Shown here piece by piece: positions 12,460 through 21,300 of a stretch of 25,685 nt of DNA (the first letter of the stretch is position 1; every line of letters begins with the position of its first letter). This DNA is from a virus. Below the pieces are notes generated by a model that worked only from the letters and a program-made list of their open reading frames with translations, had not been told where the DNA came from and searched no databases. Location: IMG/VR virus record IMGVR_UViG_3300037189_010834, positions 1-25,685 of that record. One strand, written 5' to 3'. The position numbers and the translations under genes were made by a program.

Positions 12460-13620
12460 ATGAGCAACGAACTTTTACAAAAAGTTATTGATACTGGTAA
12501 TCTTGGGTCTACTGTAAACCCAAACCTTTCTGGTGATGGTGTAACCAACTCCGGTAATGGTCTTCTTTACCCTGATCAAGCAAATAGATTCCTTGACTAC
12601 ATGTGGGATGCTACAATTTTGGCAAAGTCTGCACGCACTATTCGTATGCGTTCAAATACTACTGAAATTGATCGTGTTTCCGTAGGTCAGAGAATCATGA
12701 CAGTTGCATCTGAAGATAATCCAAGAGATTACGCACAGGGAACAAACAGCATCGCTGCCGGTGCGCTTTTCTCAAAGATCTCTCTAACAACTCGTAAACT
12801 ACGTCTTGACTGGGAACTTTCAGCAGAAGCACTTGAAGATAACATTGAAGGTCCAGATCTTGAAGATCACATTGCACGCTTGATGGCAACACAGGCTGGT
12901 AATGATATTGAAGATGTACTAATTAACGGTAACACTTCACAGTCAGGTCTTTATGGTGCTTTCAGCGGTTTCCGTGCCCTCGCAGTAGCAAATGCACACG
13001 TTGTTGATGCTAACGCAACGGGCCTTGACCGCACCGTTTTCAACAATGCAATCAAGGCTTTACCCCGTAAATACAAGCAGCGCAGAAATCAGTTGCGTTT
13101 CTTTGCCGGTTCAAACTTAGTTCAGGACTACCTTTACAATTTGACCGCAATGAGTACCGGAGGATTTACTCCATTCGATATCGCTTCTCCAATTCTTCGT
13201 GGTGATGTCGCTGCAAACGATGGTGGACCGGGTACAGTTACCCCATTCGCCTTTGGCATTCCAGTTATCAACGTACCGCTTATGCGTGAAGATCTTGCAA
13301 AGGATGGTGTTCCATCAGCAACTGTTTCAACATCAGGTGCATTGCATGGTGATGTACATCTTACATTCCCACAGAACTTCATCGTTGGTATTAAGCGTGA
13401 CGTTGTTGTTTACCGTTTGTTCCAGCCCAAGAAAGACACAATTGAATATACTCTATTCATTCGTGTTGGCTGTGCAATCGAAAACTATGACGCACATGTC
13501 ATTGTTAAGAATGTTCTCGTTGCAGGTTCAGCACCAGCATTTGGTTCTTCCTTCAACACAAGCAATGCTTCAGGTATTACTGGAGGTTCAAACACCTCTC
13601 CATATACCACTACATTCTAA
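12460..13620 (+). CDS. Major capsid protein
   Basis: 386 residues. It is placed directly after protease/scaffold and followed by a terminator, which is the normal layout for the most abundant head protein. The sequence has an N-terminal arm (ELLQKVIDTGNLGS), then YPDQANRFLDYMWDATILAK and LTTRKLRLDWELSAEALEDN, which match the E-loop and spine-helix region of PBSX XkdG-type capsid proteins with an HK97 fold. GNDIEDVLINGN and FAGSNLVQDYLYNL fit the A-domain of the same group. The codon use and strong upstream site AAAGGTAGGTGAAA suggest high expression. The assignment rests on position plus recognisable sequence; length is in the usual range. Confidence 0.88.
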   Translation: MSNELLQKVIDTGNLGSTVNPNLSGDGVTNSGNGLLYPDQANRFLDYMWDATILAKSARTIRMRSNTTEIDRVSVGQRIMTVASEDNPRDYAQGTNSIAAGALFSKISLTTRKLRLDWELSAEALEDNIEGPDLEDHIARLMATQAGNDIEDVLINGNTSQSGLYGAFSGFRALAVANAHVVDANATGLDRTVFNNAIKALPRKYKQRRNQLRFFAGSNLVQDYLYNLTAMSTGGFTPFDIASPILRGDVAANDGGPGTVTPFAFGIPVINVPLMREDLAKDGVPSATVSTSGALHGDVHLTFPQNFIVGIKRDVVVYRLFQPKKDTIEYTLFIRVGCAIENYDAHVIVKNVLVAGSAPAFGSSFNTSNASGITGGSNTSPYTTTF

Positions 13621-13636
13621 TAAGAATGAAACTAGG

Positions 13637-13670
13637 CAAGGGAGGCGAAAGCCTCCCTTGTTTGGTTTCT
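13637..13670 (+). terminator. Intrinsic terminator after capsid gene
   Basis: Perfect 10-bp stem CAAGGGAGGC / GCCTCCCTTG with a GAAA tetraloop (13637-13660), followed by TTTGGTTTCT. It ends the capsid transcript, at least partly, and may lower expression of the connector genes. Confidence 0.85.
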
Positions 13671-13678
13671 GATATAAT
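13670..13678 (+). promoter_or_regulatory. Extended -10 promoter after terminator
   Basis: TGATATAAT is a perfect extended -10, placed 10 nt after the hairpin and 24 nt before the ATG at 13702. The -35 position falls in the hairpin and has no match. The same TGATATAAT follows the terminator at 17648-17683. Confidence 0.55.
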
Positions 13679-13701
13679 TTCTTATAAAGGAAGGAAATAA
13701 A

Positions 13702-14091
13702 ATGTCTTTTAAAGATCTTAAACTATCAGAACTAAAGGTAATCGCAGAAAGTTTTGGCGTAGAGGTTCCTGAAAAAATTACAAAGAATGCAGTGATTCTT
13801 TTACTGCAAGAAGAAGGTGTTTCTTATCAGGATTATGAAAGATTTGCCAAAATTGAAAATGAAAATTTGGAAATACCAACGGAAGAAACTCAACCTCTTA
13901 TTTTAAAGAATGAAAAGACCATTCTTGTAAAAATGGATAGAGCAAATTTTTCATATCAAATTGGTCCAGTAACTTTCACAAATGAACATCCTTTTATGGC
14001 AGTTCCAGAAAGTTTTGCACAGCAAGTGTTTGATCATCATGAGGGTTTTCGTCCAGCAACCCCAAGAGAGGTTCAGGAGTATTATTCCTAA
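13702..14091 (+). CDS. Head-tail region protein with SAP/HeH-like N-terminus
   Basis: 129 residues. The first 45 (FKDLKLSELKVIAESFGVEV, then ITKNAVILLLQEEG) have the helix-extended loop-helix shape of SAP/HeH/Rho-N motifs, often seen in small proteins after the capsid gene. The C-terminal half (ILVKMDRANFSYQIGPVTFT, then FRPATPREVQEYY) resembles small beta proteins found in the same place in other phages. The ribosome site is AAAGGAAGG. The role is probably head completion; this is inferred from position. Confidence 0.6.
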   Translation: MSFKDLKLSELKVIAESFGVEVPEKITKNAVILLLQEEGVSYQDYERFAKIENENLEIPTEETQPLILKNEKTILVKMDRANFSYQIGPVTFTNEHPFMAVPESFAQQVFDHHEGFRPATPREVQEYYS

Positions 14092-14107
14092 TCTGGAGGT
14101 AATTTAA

Positions 14108-15055
14108 TTGCAAGAAATTCATAGTGGTGCTACAGATAAAATACAATTAGTTATTTACCGTGATGGTAATAAGGTAGATGCTGATGGAACTGTTACGGTA
14201 CAAATATATAATGCAGATGATTCTAATAAAACTGTTATTGTTTCAGGCTCTGCATATAATGAACCATACTTGGGACTATACAGTTTTGAAATTGGACCAT
14301 CTGTAACTTCAATTAATAGAGTTTTAAAAATAATTTGGTCTTATTCTGTAAATGGAAATTCTACAACAGAAACTAATTATGTTGAAATTGTTACGCCTTA
14401 CGCAACAGTTTCAGATATTATTGATTACTATGGTTTTGGAACTCGTCCACAAGACAATAATTATAAATCTCATGCTCAAATAACTAATATGGAAAAACTT
14501 GCAAGAACTGTTATTAATGGTTACACTGGACAACAATTTTCTTTAAGATATGGATCTCAGGAAGTTACTGGGAATGGTTCAGACGCCGCATGGTTAACAG
14601 AACCTATTCAGTCTATAGATTCAATTTATGAAAATGGTACTATGGTTTATAGTGCATCTAATGGAAGCGTAAAATACAATACTTTTGGTTTTGATTTAGA
14701 GATAACTCAGACTAGCAAAGTTGTTAGAATTGTAAATAATTCATGGGATGTTCGATACGATAATCAGGTTGACCCCACAGTTCTTTATTATGGAAGATTT
14801 AGAAATCAATCAAGATATAAGTTTACTGGATTAATTGGTTGGAATTATGTTCCTCAAGATGTTAAACTTGCTGCAATTTTACTTGCTGGTGATTATATGT
14901 CTAACGATTCCGCTTGGAGAGTTAAATATCTTAATAAAATTAGCATGAGTGAAGTTTCATTTGAGATGAAAGCCGGTGCTTATAATGGAACTGGTAATCT
15001 TATTGTTGATAATATTCTTGATCAATATCGTAATGTTGGGATTGTTATTATTTAA
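14108..15055 (+). CDS. Head-tail connector/adaptor protein with N-terminal Ig-like domain
   Basis: 315 residues from a TTG at 14108, preceded by CTGGAGGTAA. Residues 1-95 look like an Ig/beta-sandwich domain (IQLVIYRDGNKVDADGTVTV ... LKIIWSYSVNGN). From about 100 the helical adaptor part begins (YATVSDIIDYYGFG, MEKLARTVINGYTG), as in gp6/gp15-type connectors that attach beneath the portal. The C-terminus (VPQDVKLAAILLAGDYMSND) matches the conserved helix of this group. Its stop overlaps the start of the next gene (TAATG). An extra Ig domain on a connector is less common and may decorate the neck. Confidence 0.65.
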   Translation: MQEIHSGATDKIQLVIYRDGNKVDADGTVTVQIYNADDSNKTVIVSGSAYNEPYLGLYSFEIGPSVTSINRVLKIIWSYSVNGNSTTETNYVEIVTPYATVSDIIDYYGFGTRPQDNNYKSHAQITNMEKLARTVINGYTGQQFSLRYGSQEVTGNGSDAAWLTEPIQSIDSIYENGTMVYSASNGSVKYNTFGFDLEITQTSKVVRIVNNSWDVRYDNQVDPTVLYYGRFRNQSRYKFTGLIGWNYVPQDVKLAAILLAGDYMSNDSAWRVKYLNKISMSEVSFEMKAGAYNGTGNLIVDNILDQYRNVGIVII

Positions 15056-15504
15056 TGATTAATTCATTCATTGGCAGTATTATGAATATGACCGCTGAAA
15101 TATATATTCAGCAAAATACTCAGGCTGATAGTGGAAATGTTACTAGACAATGGGTTTATGATAAAACATTAGACTGTAAGATAGAGCCAATTAAATCTGG
15201 CGGCGCCCTTGGTCGTTCAGATAATAAAACATTTGATTATGGATCAGACAATTCTTATCAAGAAAGATTTCAACTAAAAATGAAATCTCCTGAACCATTA
15301 AGCCGTAGATGGAGGGTTTCTGGGATAAAAGATATTTCTGGTAATTCTATTTATAAAGAAATTGATAGGTATGGTCAACCGGACATGATTTTTGACGTTA
15401 CTGCATCCCATGCAGAGTTGGACCCCTTTGGCAAAATTAGTTATTATGAAACTACTATTCAGAGAGTTATGGTTCAACAAAATGATTCAAACAGTGGTTC
15501 CTAA
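15055..15504 (+). CDS. Probable head closure/neck protein
   Basis: 149 residues, mostly beta. It begins MINSFIGSIMNMTAEIYIQQ and includes KTLDCKIEPIKSGG and WRVSGIKDISGNSIYKEIDR. Position between the connector and a tail-completion-type protein, with its length, fits a head closure (gp16/stopper-like) protein. It is coupled to the previous gene by TAATG and overlaps the next by 23 bases. The function rests on position, not on a recognised motif. Confidence 0.55.
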   Translation: MINSFIGSIMNMTAEIYIQQNTQADSGNVTRQWVYDKTLDCKIEPIKSGGALGRSDNKTFDYGSDNSYQERFQLKMKSPEPLSRRWRVSGIKDISGNSIYKEIDRYGQPDMIFDVTASHAELDPFGKISYYETTIQRVMVQQNDSNSGS

Positions 15505-16210
15505 ATCTAATTTTGATGCAGTATCAGTATCGATTAATTCTAAAATTAAACAAATGGAATTAATTATCAGTCCAAAATCTCTTACTGAAATATCTAAAGC
15601 AATATTTACAATAACAACTAAAAAGTTTTTAAAAGATTTGTCTATTGCAGCATTGCAAGATCCCAAAAAATACCATCATCTTTATGAATGGGGATACGTG
15701 GGCAAAGAAACTAGAAAACTTTTTCTGTTAAAAAGGTCTTCTGTTAAGTACGGCAATTTAATAATAGATATTATCCCTCTTAAGTCAACAAAACCTGTTC
15801 CTATTTCACAAGCATTGCTTCAACCCGGCTCAACGGGTAAAATTGTAAAAACAAAAAGTATTTTTAAAAATAAAATGGAAATAATGGAAGAAAATATTCC
15901 TATTTATATGATAACTAAAAAAACTGTTGTTTTTAGTCCAGATAACAGAGAAATAATTTTTGTCCCAGCAGGCAAAGTAATTAATATTTTAAATCCGGGC
16001 GGTAAAAAAACAACTCATGCCTTAAGAGATTTTAGTAAAATTTGGTACGACACAAAAGCACCTTTAGTAATACAAAATTCTAGATTAATTCAACAAATTG
16101 GAAATGAAGTAGCAAAAACAATTAATATTCAAGGATCTTCACCTCAAATGGTGTATGAAACAATTAAAAAAGTTACTTCAAGTTATTCTCAGGATCGTGA
16201 TGTTGTATGA
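15482..16210 (+). CDS. Probable neck/tail-completion protein
   Basis: 242 residues from the ATG at 15482 (MIQTVVPKSNFDAVSVSINS). The frame is open further upstream to 15392, but that stretch overlaps the neighbouring gene and reads as a shadow. The protein is basic and Lys-rich, with helix SLTEISKAIFTITTKKFLKD and DPKKYHHLYEWGYVG. It occupies the usual slot of HK97 gp10-like proteins between head closure and tail terminator. The stop overlaps the next ATG (ATGA). It is longer than typical gp10-like proteins (about 110-150 residues), the excess being in the C-terminal half. Confidence 0.55.
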   Translation: MIQTVVPKSNFDAVSVSINSKIKQMELIISPKSLTEISKAIFTITTKKFLKDLSIAALQDPKKYHHLYEWGYVGKETRKLFLLKRSSVKYGNLIIDIIPLKSTKPVPISQALLQPGSTGKIVKTKSIFKNKMEIMEENIPIYMITKKTVVFSPDNREIIFVPAGKVINILNPGGKKTTHALRDFSKIWYDTKAPLVIQNSRLIQQIGNEVAKTINIQGSSPQMVYETIKKVTSSYSQDRDVV

Positions 16211-16719
16211 CAGACTATAGTTCTTTAGCAGTTTATGATATAAGAAAATATATTTGGGATGAATTGCAGTCTGCTGGCATTTTAGACCCTCAAGATTATT
16301 ATGCAGATGGTTTTGACATGCCACTAATTCCCATTATTCCATCTCAACAAATTCCAGAATTTAATAATCTTCTTCCAACTGCTACTTATTTAATTTACGA
16401 CTATGAAGTTCTTCCAACATCAGAAATGTGGTGGATGACACATGAAAATTTAGAATTAATGATAGTATCTCTATATCATGACAAAATAAATACAATTTTA
16501 AACTTCTTGTTCGATTTATTTCGCAGATATGATGAATCCGCAAAAGACATATTTAAATCATCAACAATCTTTTCAAATAATTTTGAGTTTAAATATACTG
16601 CGGTAGAATCAGTAAAAGCACCCACTCCTTTCAAAAACGAAGGTGGACTTATGGTAGGTCATATAAACATTCAATATGGATACTGCAGGAAACTTGATTC
16701 TACCGGCAGATTTGCCTAG
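16207..16719 (+). CDS. Probable tail terminator protein
   Basis: 170 residues. It precedes the tail tube gene, the standard slot of the tail terminator that caps the tube and joins it to the head. The sequence is alpha/beta: YDIRKYIWDELQSAGILDPQ, LPTATYLIYDYEVLPTSEMW, then MIVSLYHDKINTILNFLFDLF and a C-terminal strand GGLMVGHINIQYGY. That sheet-helix-sheet order suits the family. Translation is coupled through an ATGA overlap. No catalytic motif is expected. Confidence 0.6.
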   Translation: MTDYSSLAVYDIRKYIWDELQSAGILDPQDYYADGFDMPLIPIIPSQQIPEFNNLLPTATYLIYDYEVLPTSEMWWMTHENLELMIVSLYHDKINTILNFLFDLFRRYDESAKDIFKSSTIFSNNFEFKYTAVESVKAPTPFKNEGGLMVGHINIQYGYCRKLDSTGRFA

Positions 16720-16783
16720 AATGCATTTAGAAACTAATCTGCTATCATAATAATGAGGAAATGCAATAATCATATCTTTGAAG

Positions 16784-16797
16784 AAAGGTAGGTGAAA
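16784..16797 (+). promoter_or_regulatory. Shared high-expression ribosome site
   Basis: AAAGGTAGGTGAAA followed by an A/T-rich gap and the ATG at 16804. It is identical to 12441-12454 before the capsid gene. The two most abundant virion proteins thus share the same translation signal. Confidence 0.55.
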
Positions 16798-16803
16798 TAA
16801 ATA

Positions 16804-17631
16804 ATGGCTGCTTCACAGAAAAATATTCTCGTCGGTGCTGCCCGTCTATGGGTATCATTCGGCACAGGCTCAAACCGTCCCGGTCTAGCAGATGCTTCTG
16901 CCTTCCCTTGGACTGTAAATGTATCTGGCGGATCTCAGTCAAATAGTCATGCTGCTAACGCTTCTTCTGTTTCCACCGCTTCATTTTTGAATAACACTGC
17001 CTCCACAATGTGGAGAGAACTAGGTTTTACTAGTACAGGTGTTGATGTTTCTTATGAACCCGGTTACTCAGATGTTGTTGTTGATCAGTTGCTTGATGCT
17101 GCTCGTCTATTCCAGCAGAGTCTCAAGATCGTAATTAAGACTGAACTTAATGAAGGCACGTTTGAAAACATGAACTTTGTTTGGGGTCAGCAGGAATCCG
17201 TACTTAATGTCGGAACTTCTGCTGCGTCTGCTGGTGCAATCCAGCAGTACGGTCTTGGAACTGCTTCAGCAGTTCAGCAGTTGAACATTAACGGCGGCGC
17301 ACTTGGTATTGCACCAGTAGAGCGCTCTCTCGTTTTTGTTGGTAATGCTCCCGGCATTATGGGTGCAACATCTGGCTCAGGTCAGACTCCATATCCAACA
17401 AGCGGTTCAACAGTTGCAAATACATACACTGGTTCTGATGTATCTGCTAAGAGAACTAAGGAACGTGTTTACGTTGCACGCCGTATTGTTCAGGAACAGA
17501 CTACAGCACATGCTCTCAAGCGTGACGCTGCAACTGTTTTCCCAGTATCATTCCGCGCACTTCCAGACGTTGATCGTACGGAAGCCGGTGGTTCTGAATA
17601 TGGCTTTATCATTGATAGAGTCTACGGCTGA
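16804..17631 (+). CDS. Major tail tube protein
   Basis: 275 residues, flanked by the tail terminator upstream and the tail chaperones downstream, the invariant slot for the tube protein of long-tailed phages. The first part (SQKNILVGAARLWVSFGTGS) and TSTGVDVSYEPGYSDVVVDQ are typical of tube proteins with a leading beta strand. The fold would be a beta sandwich forming stacked hexamers. A Gly/Ser/Thr-rich loop (GQTPYPTSGSTVANTYTG) sits in the middle. Codon use is less AT-rich than its neighbours, like the capsid gene, which fits high expression. It is followed by a strong terminator. Confidence 0.82.
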   Translation: MAASQKNILVGAARLWVSFGTGSNRPGLADASAFPWTVNVSGGSQSNSHAANASSVSTASFLNNTASTMWRELGFTSTGVDVSYEPGYSDVVVDQLLDAARLFQQSLKIVIKTELNEGTFENMNFVWGQQESVLNVGTSAASAGAIQQYGLGTASAVQQLNINGGALGIAPVERSLVFVGNAPGIMGATSGSGQTPYPTSGSTVANTYTGSDVSAKRTKERVYVARRIVQEQTTAHALKRDAATVFPVSFRALPDVDRTEAGGSEYGFIIDRVYG

Positions 17632-17647
17632 TATATTCTTATATCGT

Positions 17648-17690
17648 ACAAATGCCCCCGTTTTCACAAACGGGGGTATTTGTATTTTAT
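17648..17690 (+). terminator. Strong intrinsic terminator after tail tube gene
   Basis: A 16-bp stem (ACAAATGCCCCCGTTT with AAACGGGGGTATTTGT, one G-U pair) and TCAC loop at 17648-17683, followed by ATTTTAT. Confidence 0.85.
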
Positions 17691-17713
17691 AAGTAAATCT
17701 TGATATAATCAAG
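17680..17713 (+). promoter_or_regulatory. Promoter with palindromic extended -10 before tail chaperone gene
   Basis: TTGTAT (17680-17685), an 18-nt spacer, then TGATATAAT (17701-17709). The -10 is embedded in a perfect inverted repeat CTTGAT-ATA-ATCAAG (17699-17713). The -35 overlaps the end of the terminator. Confidence 0.5.
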
Positions 17714-17735
17714 TAGAGAAAACTGGAGGCTATAA

Positions 17736-18074
17736 ATGGCAAACACCGTTTATGAAGTTGTTGATATTCAACTTTCCAATGGCGAAGAAATTAGCGTTCG
17801 TCCATTAACAATTAAGAATTTAAAGAAATTTACAAAGGCTATTGCAAAACTAGATGATGAAAATGTAAAAACTGAAGATGATGCTCTAGATGTTTTTATT
17901 GAAGCAGGCATGGTTTGCATGGAGCAATTTTCACCAGAATTAGCAAAAGATAAAGAAAAATTTGAAGATGTTATTGAAGTTCCAACCCTAATGAAGATTC
18001 TTGAAGTTGCGGGGGGTCTTAAGTTAAACGGTGACCCAAATCTCGCGGCAACGGGTCTAGTTGGGATGAATTAG
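17736..18074 (+). CDS. Tail assembly chaperone, unshifted form (G-like)
   Basis: 112 residues. The sequence begins ANTVYEVVDIQLSNGEEISV, then RPLTIKNLKKFTKAIAKLDD, with an acidic helix and IEVPTLMKILEVAGGLKLNG. This is typical of the first tail assembly chaperone, which coats the tape measure during tail assembly. The ribosome site is CTGGAGG. The stop TAG at 18072-18074 ends the normal product; the frameshifted product continues to 18376. Location between tail tube and tape measure is invariant for this gene. Confidence 0.85.
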   Translation: MANTVYEVVDIQLSNGEEISVRPLTIKNLKKFTKAIAKLDDENVKTEDDALDVFIEAGMVCMEQFSPELAKDKEKFEDVIEVPTLMKILEVAGGLKLNGDPNLAATGLVGMN

Positions 18075-18376
18075 ACCTCGTTGCCTTAGAAGCAGAGGTC
18101 TTCCTTCTAGGCAGATGGAAGAACTACGAGGAACTTGAAGAAAGTCTTTGTTTTGAAGAATTAATAGCAACCATAAATGCTATTAGAGAAAGAGAAAATA
18201 AAGATAGGAAATTCCTTGCCGCCCTTCAAGGGATCGACATGGATGAGGTTGAATTGGAACAGCAGGAAGCAAAACAGGATGTATTAACCTTAACTGGTCG
18301 TCAGGCCGCTGAGTCGGGTTTTGGCATTGGCATGGGTCTTGGCTTCATGAATGTTGATGGTGCTGATCAAGTATGA
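17736..18376 (+). CDS. Tail assembly chaperone frameshift fusion (GT-like), -1 at CCCAAAT
   Basis: 213 residues if the ribosome slips -1 at C-CCA-AAT (18035-18041). The -1 frame is closed by TGA at 18032-18034 and open from 18035 to the TGA at 18374-18376, so the shift must happen between 18035 and the 0-frame stop at 18072. The extension reads SRGNGSSWDELDLVALEAEV and then a charged helix (KNYEELEESLCFEELIATIN). There is no start codon with a ribosome site at the head of this part, which supports a fusion. In lambda and many other phages the long form recruits the tail tube to the tape measure. The final codon overlaps the tape measure start (ATGA). Confidence 0.82.
18035..18041 (+). promoter_or_regulatory. 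Programmed -1 frameshift slippery site CCCAAAT
   Basis: XXXYYYZ heptamer in the correct phase (CCA and AAT in frame 0, re-paired as CCC and AAA in frame -1). It is the only canonical heptamer inside the 18035-18072 window that the downstream frame allows. Confidence 0.8.
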
Positions 18377-21300
18377 GTCAACGTATAGATTTTGAAATAG
18401 TTGGTAATGCTAATTTTGCTGCAATTTATGCTCAATTAGATAAACTTAAAGTTTCTATTGCTAGCCTTAACAATCAAAGTATTGGCGCTGGTTTTACCAA
18501 AGAACTTCAAGCCGGTCTTAAAAATGCTGAAAATTCTTTTCTAACCACTGTTAATTCTTTAAGAGGTATGCAGGTTGAAACGGTAAGAGTTTCAGATGCT
18601 ACCGGACGTTTAACAGAACAATTCGTAAAGGGTAAATTTACTACTTCTCAATATTTTGATATTTGGAAAAATCGTTCTAAAGAAACTATCCCTTACCTTA
18701 ATATTATTGCTCAAGCGCAAGCAAAAATTTCTGAGTCTTTTGTAGTTCCTAGTGCTGCTAGGTCTGGGTATGCTCAAGTAATTACTGATATGGGTTCTGT
18801 TGCTCAAAAGAGTGCTGTAGCAACAATTCAACAACAGGCTTATAACACAGCAATGATGGATGCAAGTAATAAAATCATTAATTTTGGTAAGAATACTCAG
18901 TGGTCCGGTCGTCAGTTGATGGTTGGTTTCACCGTACCACTAGCCGCCGCTGCTGCGGGCCTTGCAAATATGTATTATCAAGTTGATAAGAATATGCAAA
19001 TGCTTCAGCGTACTTATGGTGTTGGCGGTGCTGCTGGACAAGCATTTACTAAGGCTCTTCCTTCACAGGCGGAACTTGATAAAATTAAAACTCAAGTTCA
19101 ACAAATTAGTCAGGAAATGGCTAATATGTATGGGCAGAGCGCCCAAGAAACTACATCGGTTGCAGCGGCACTTTCTGCTGCTGGTTATACACAAAATCAA
19201 TTAGTTAATTTAACTAAAACAGTTTCCCAAGCGATGGTACTAGGTGAAACAGATATGCAATCGGCAATGAAAGCCACCATTTCTCTCCAGACTGCTTACA
19301 GGTTAAGCACAAGCCAAACTGCCGATGCTATGAACTTTTTTAGTGCTGCTCAAGCAGCAACTAGCACAACAATGAAAGATTTGATTGATGCTATACCTCG
19401 CGTGGGACCAATTGTACAAAATTTGGGTGGAACGTATAAAGATACCGTCGCCTTTCTTGTAGCCATGAAAGAAGGCGGTGTCGGAGCATCAGATGGTGCT
19501 AACGCGCTTAAAAACTCTTTGCAAAGACTAATTGTTCCAACAAAAGCAGCAGTCGCATCGCTCATGTCATATGGAATTGATTTACCAAAAATTGTAAAAG
19601 ATAATACTGGCAATGTTGTTGGAATGGTTGAATCTCTTCAAATGGCGCTGGATAAATTACCGGCACTTGCACGTCAGCAAGCGATCACAGAATTATTTGG
19701 TAAATTCCAAGCAGCACGTATCACCGCCCTGCTTGATAATTTTAATAGAACTGGTACACAGTCAGCAAAAGTTATGAACATGATGAGCCTTAGTTCTAAA
19801 GAACTTACAGACATCGCTAATCAACAAACAAATATACTTCAACAGTCTAGCGCGGGTAAATTTAAAATAGCCGTAGAGAGCCTTAAAACATCCTTGTTGC
19901 CTATTGGACAAGCATTCTTAGACTTAGCAACAAAAGTTATAAATGCTGCAACATCAATTGTAGATATTTTTCAAAAACTTGGTCCACTTAAATATATAAT
20001 TGGCGGGATTTTCGGTGGCGCAGCAATTCTTGGCCCCATTATCATGTTCTCTGGCCTCATGGCGAACCTTGTTGGACAAGTGTTTAAACTTACAAATATG
20101 ATGAGAATGTTCAAAGAAGGGGCAAGTTCGGGTGGTGGATGGACTAATCCAATTAAGGCAATACAAAGCGGAGTTTCAGGACTTGCTAATTACTTTGCGG
20201 AAATTGATAAAGCACAATTAGCATCATCTAAATTAAGTGAAACTGTAAGTTCTCAAATGGGAACTCAGGCTAAGATGCTTGATTTATTCAATGTTGCCCT
20301 AACTAGATATACACAAAACATTGAAAGACTTATGCAGATTGAACGTGGTGGCATCCCGCCAATTATGGGTGGTCCCGGCAGTCCCGGTGGACCTACTGGA
20401 GGAAACCCAATTGGTGGTGGACCTTACATAGTCCCATCGGGTGGCGGTGCGAGCGGAGCAAGAACTCCTGAACAAATTCTTGCTAATACTGGTTATGTAA
20501 ACACTTTCTTTGTGAGGGGTAAAGATGAAAGTGGCAAAGATATTAGGCGCAACCTTTTAGAGCAGACAGATCTTGGTCCAGTAGGAGGAGTTACTTTCTC
20601 TCACGGTTTAGCGAATGAAATAACTCAAAATATTATGGGTAGCCGTTCTATAGTGCCCGGAATATTTACAAATACTCCACAAGGTAAAGAAATTAATTTA
20701 AAAAATCAAGATCAAACATTACCTCTTATTCCCGCACACATGATGACAGATGACATCATCGCAGCAGTATTGAAAGAATTAGGAATAACGCCTCAAGGAC
20801 CACTTTCAGCATATGGTAAAGAAGTAAGTTCTATAACTGCTGTAAAACAGTCCGGCGATCAATTAGCACAATTAAGGGCTTTAAAACAAATAGAGGCTAG
20901 TAATCCGAATGCTGTTACAGAATTTAAATCTATAGCGAAAAATGGTGCAAGTTATGAAGATGCAGATAATTGGTTTAAACAACAGTTAGGTCCAGATCAA
21001 TGGGCAGATATGCGTCGAAGGGCTATGTCTGATGTAAAGGTTGCATATGATCAAGCATTTAGTTCTGTTGAAGCATCAATTAAGTCTTCTGGTCGTACCG
21101 GGGTAGGTCCAGAAAACTTTAGGGCAATTGCTACTAATTTTTATACATCAACTTCTCACCTGTTTTTAGAGCAATATCGCGGTATGAGTATGGCAATGCA
21201 GAATGCTCTTACGGTTACTTCAACTCAGACTGGAGAAAAACTTGCCGATACCATAAGAGATTCTATGAAAAGCACACTTGCCCCAGCAATGATTAATAGT

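Noticed and set aside
15392-15481. Upstream part of the frame of the neck protein
   Set aside because: Overlaps the preceding gene in another frame and has no ribosome site; the ATG at 15482 fits the usual small overlap.
18011-18017. GGGGGGT as the productive frameshift site
   Set aside because: Correct phase, but the -1 frame stops at TAA 18020-18022 and TGA 18032-18034, so it cannot make the fusion.
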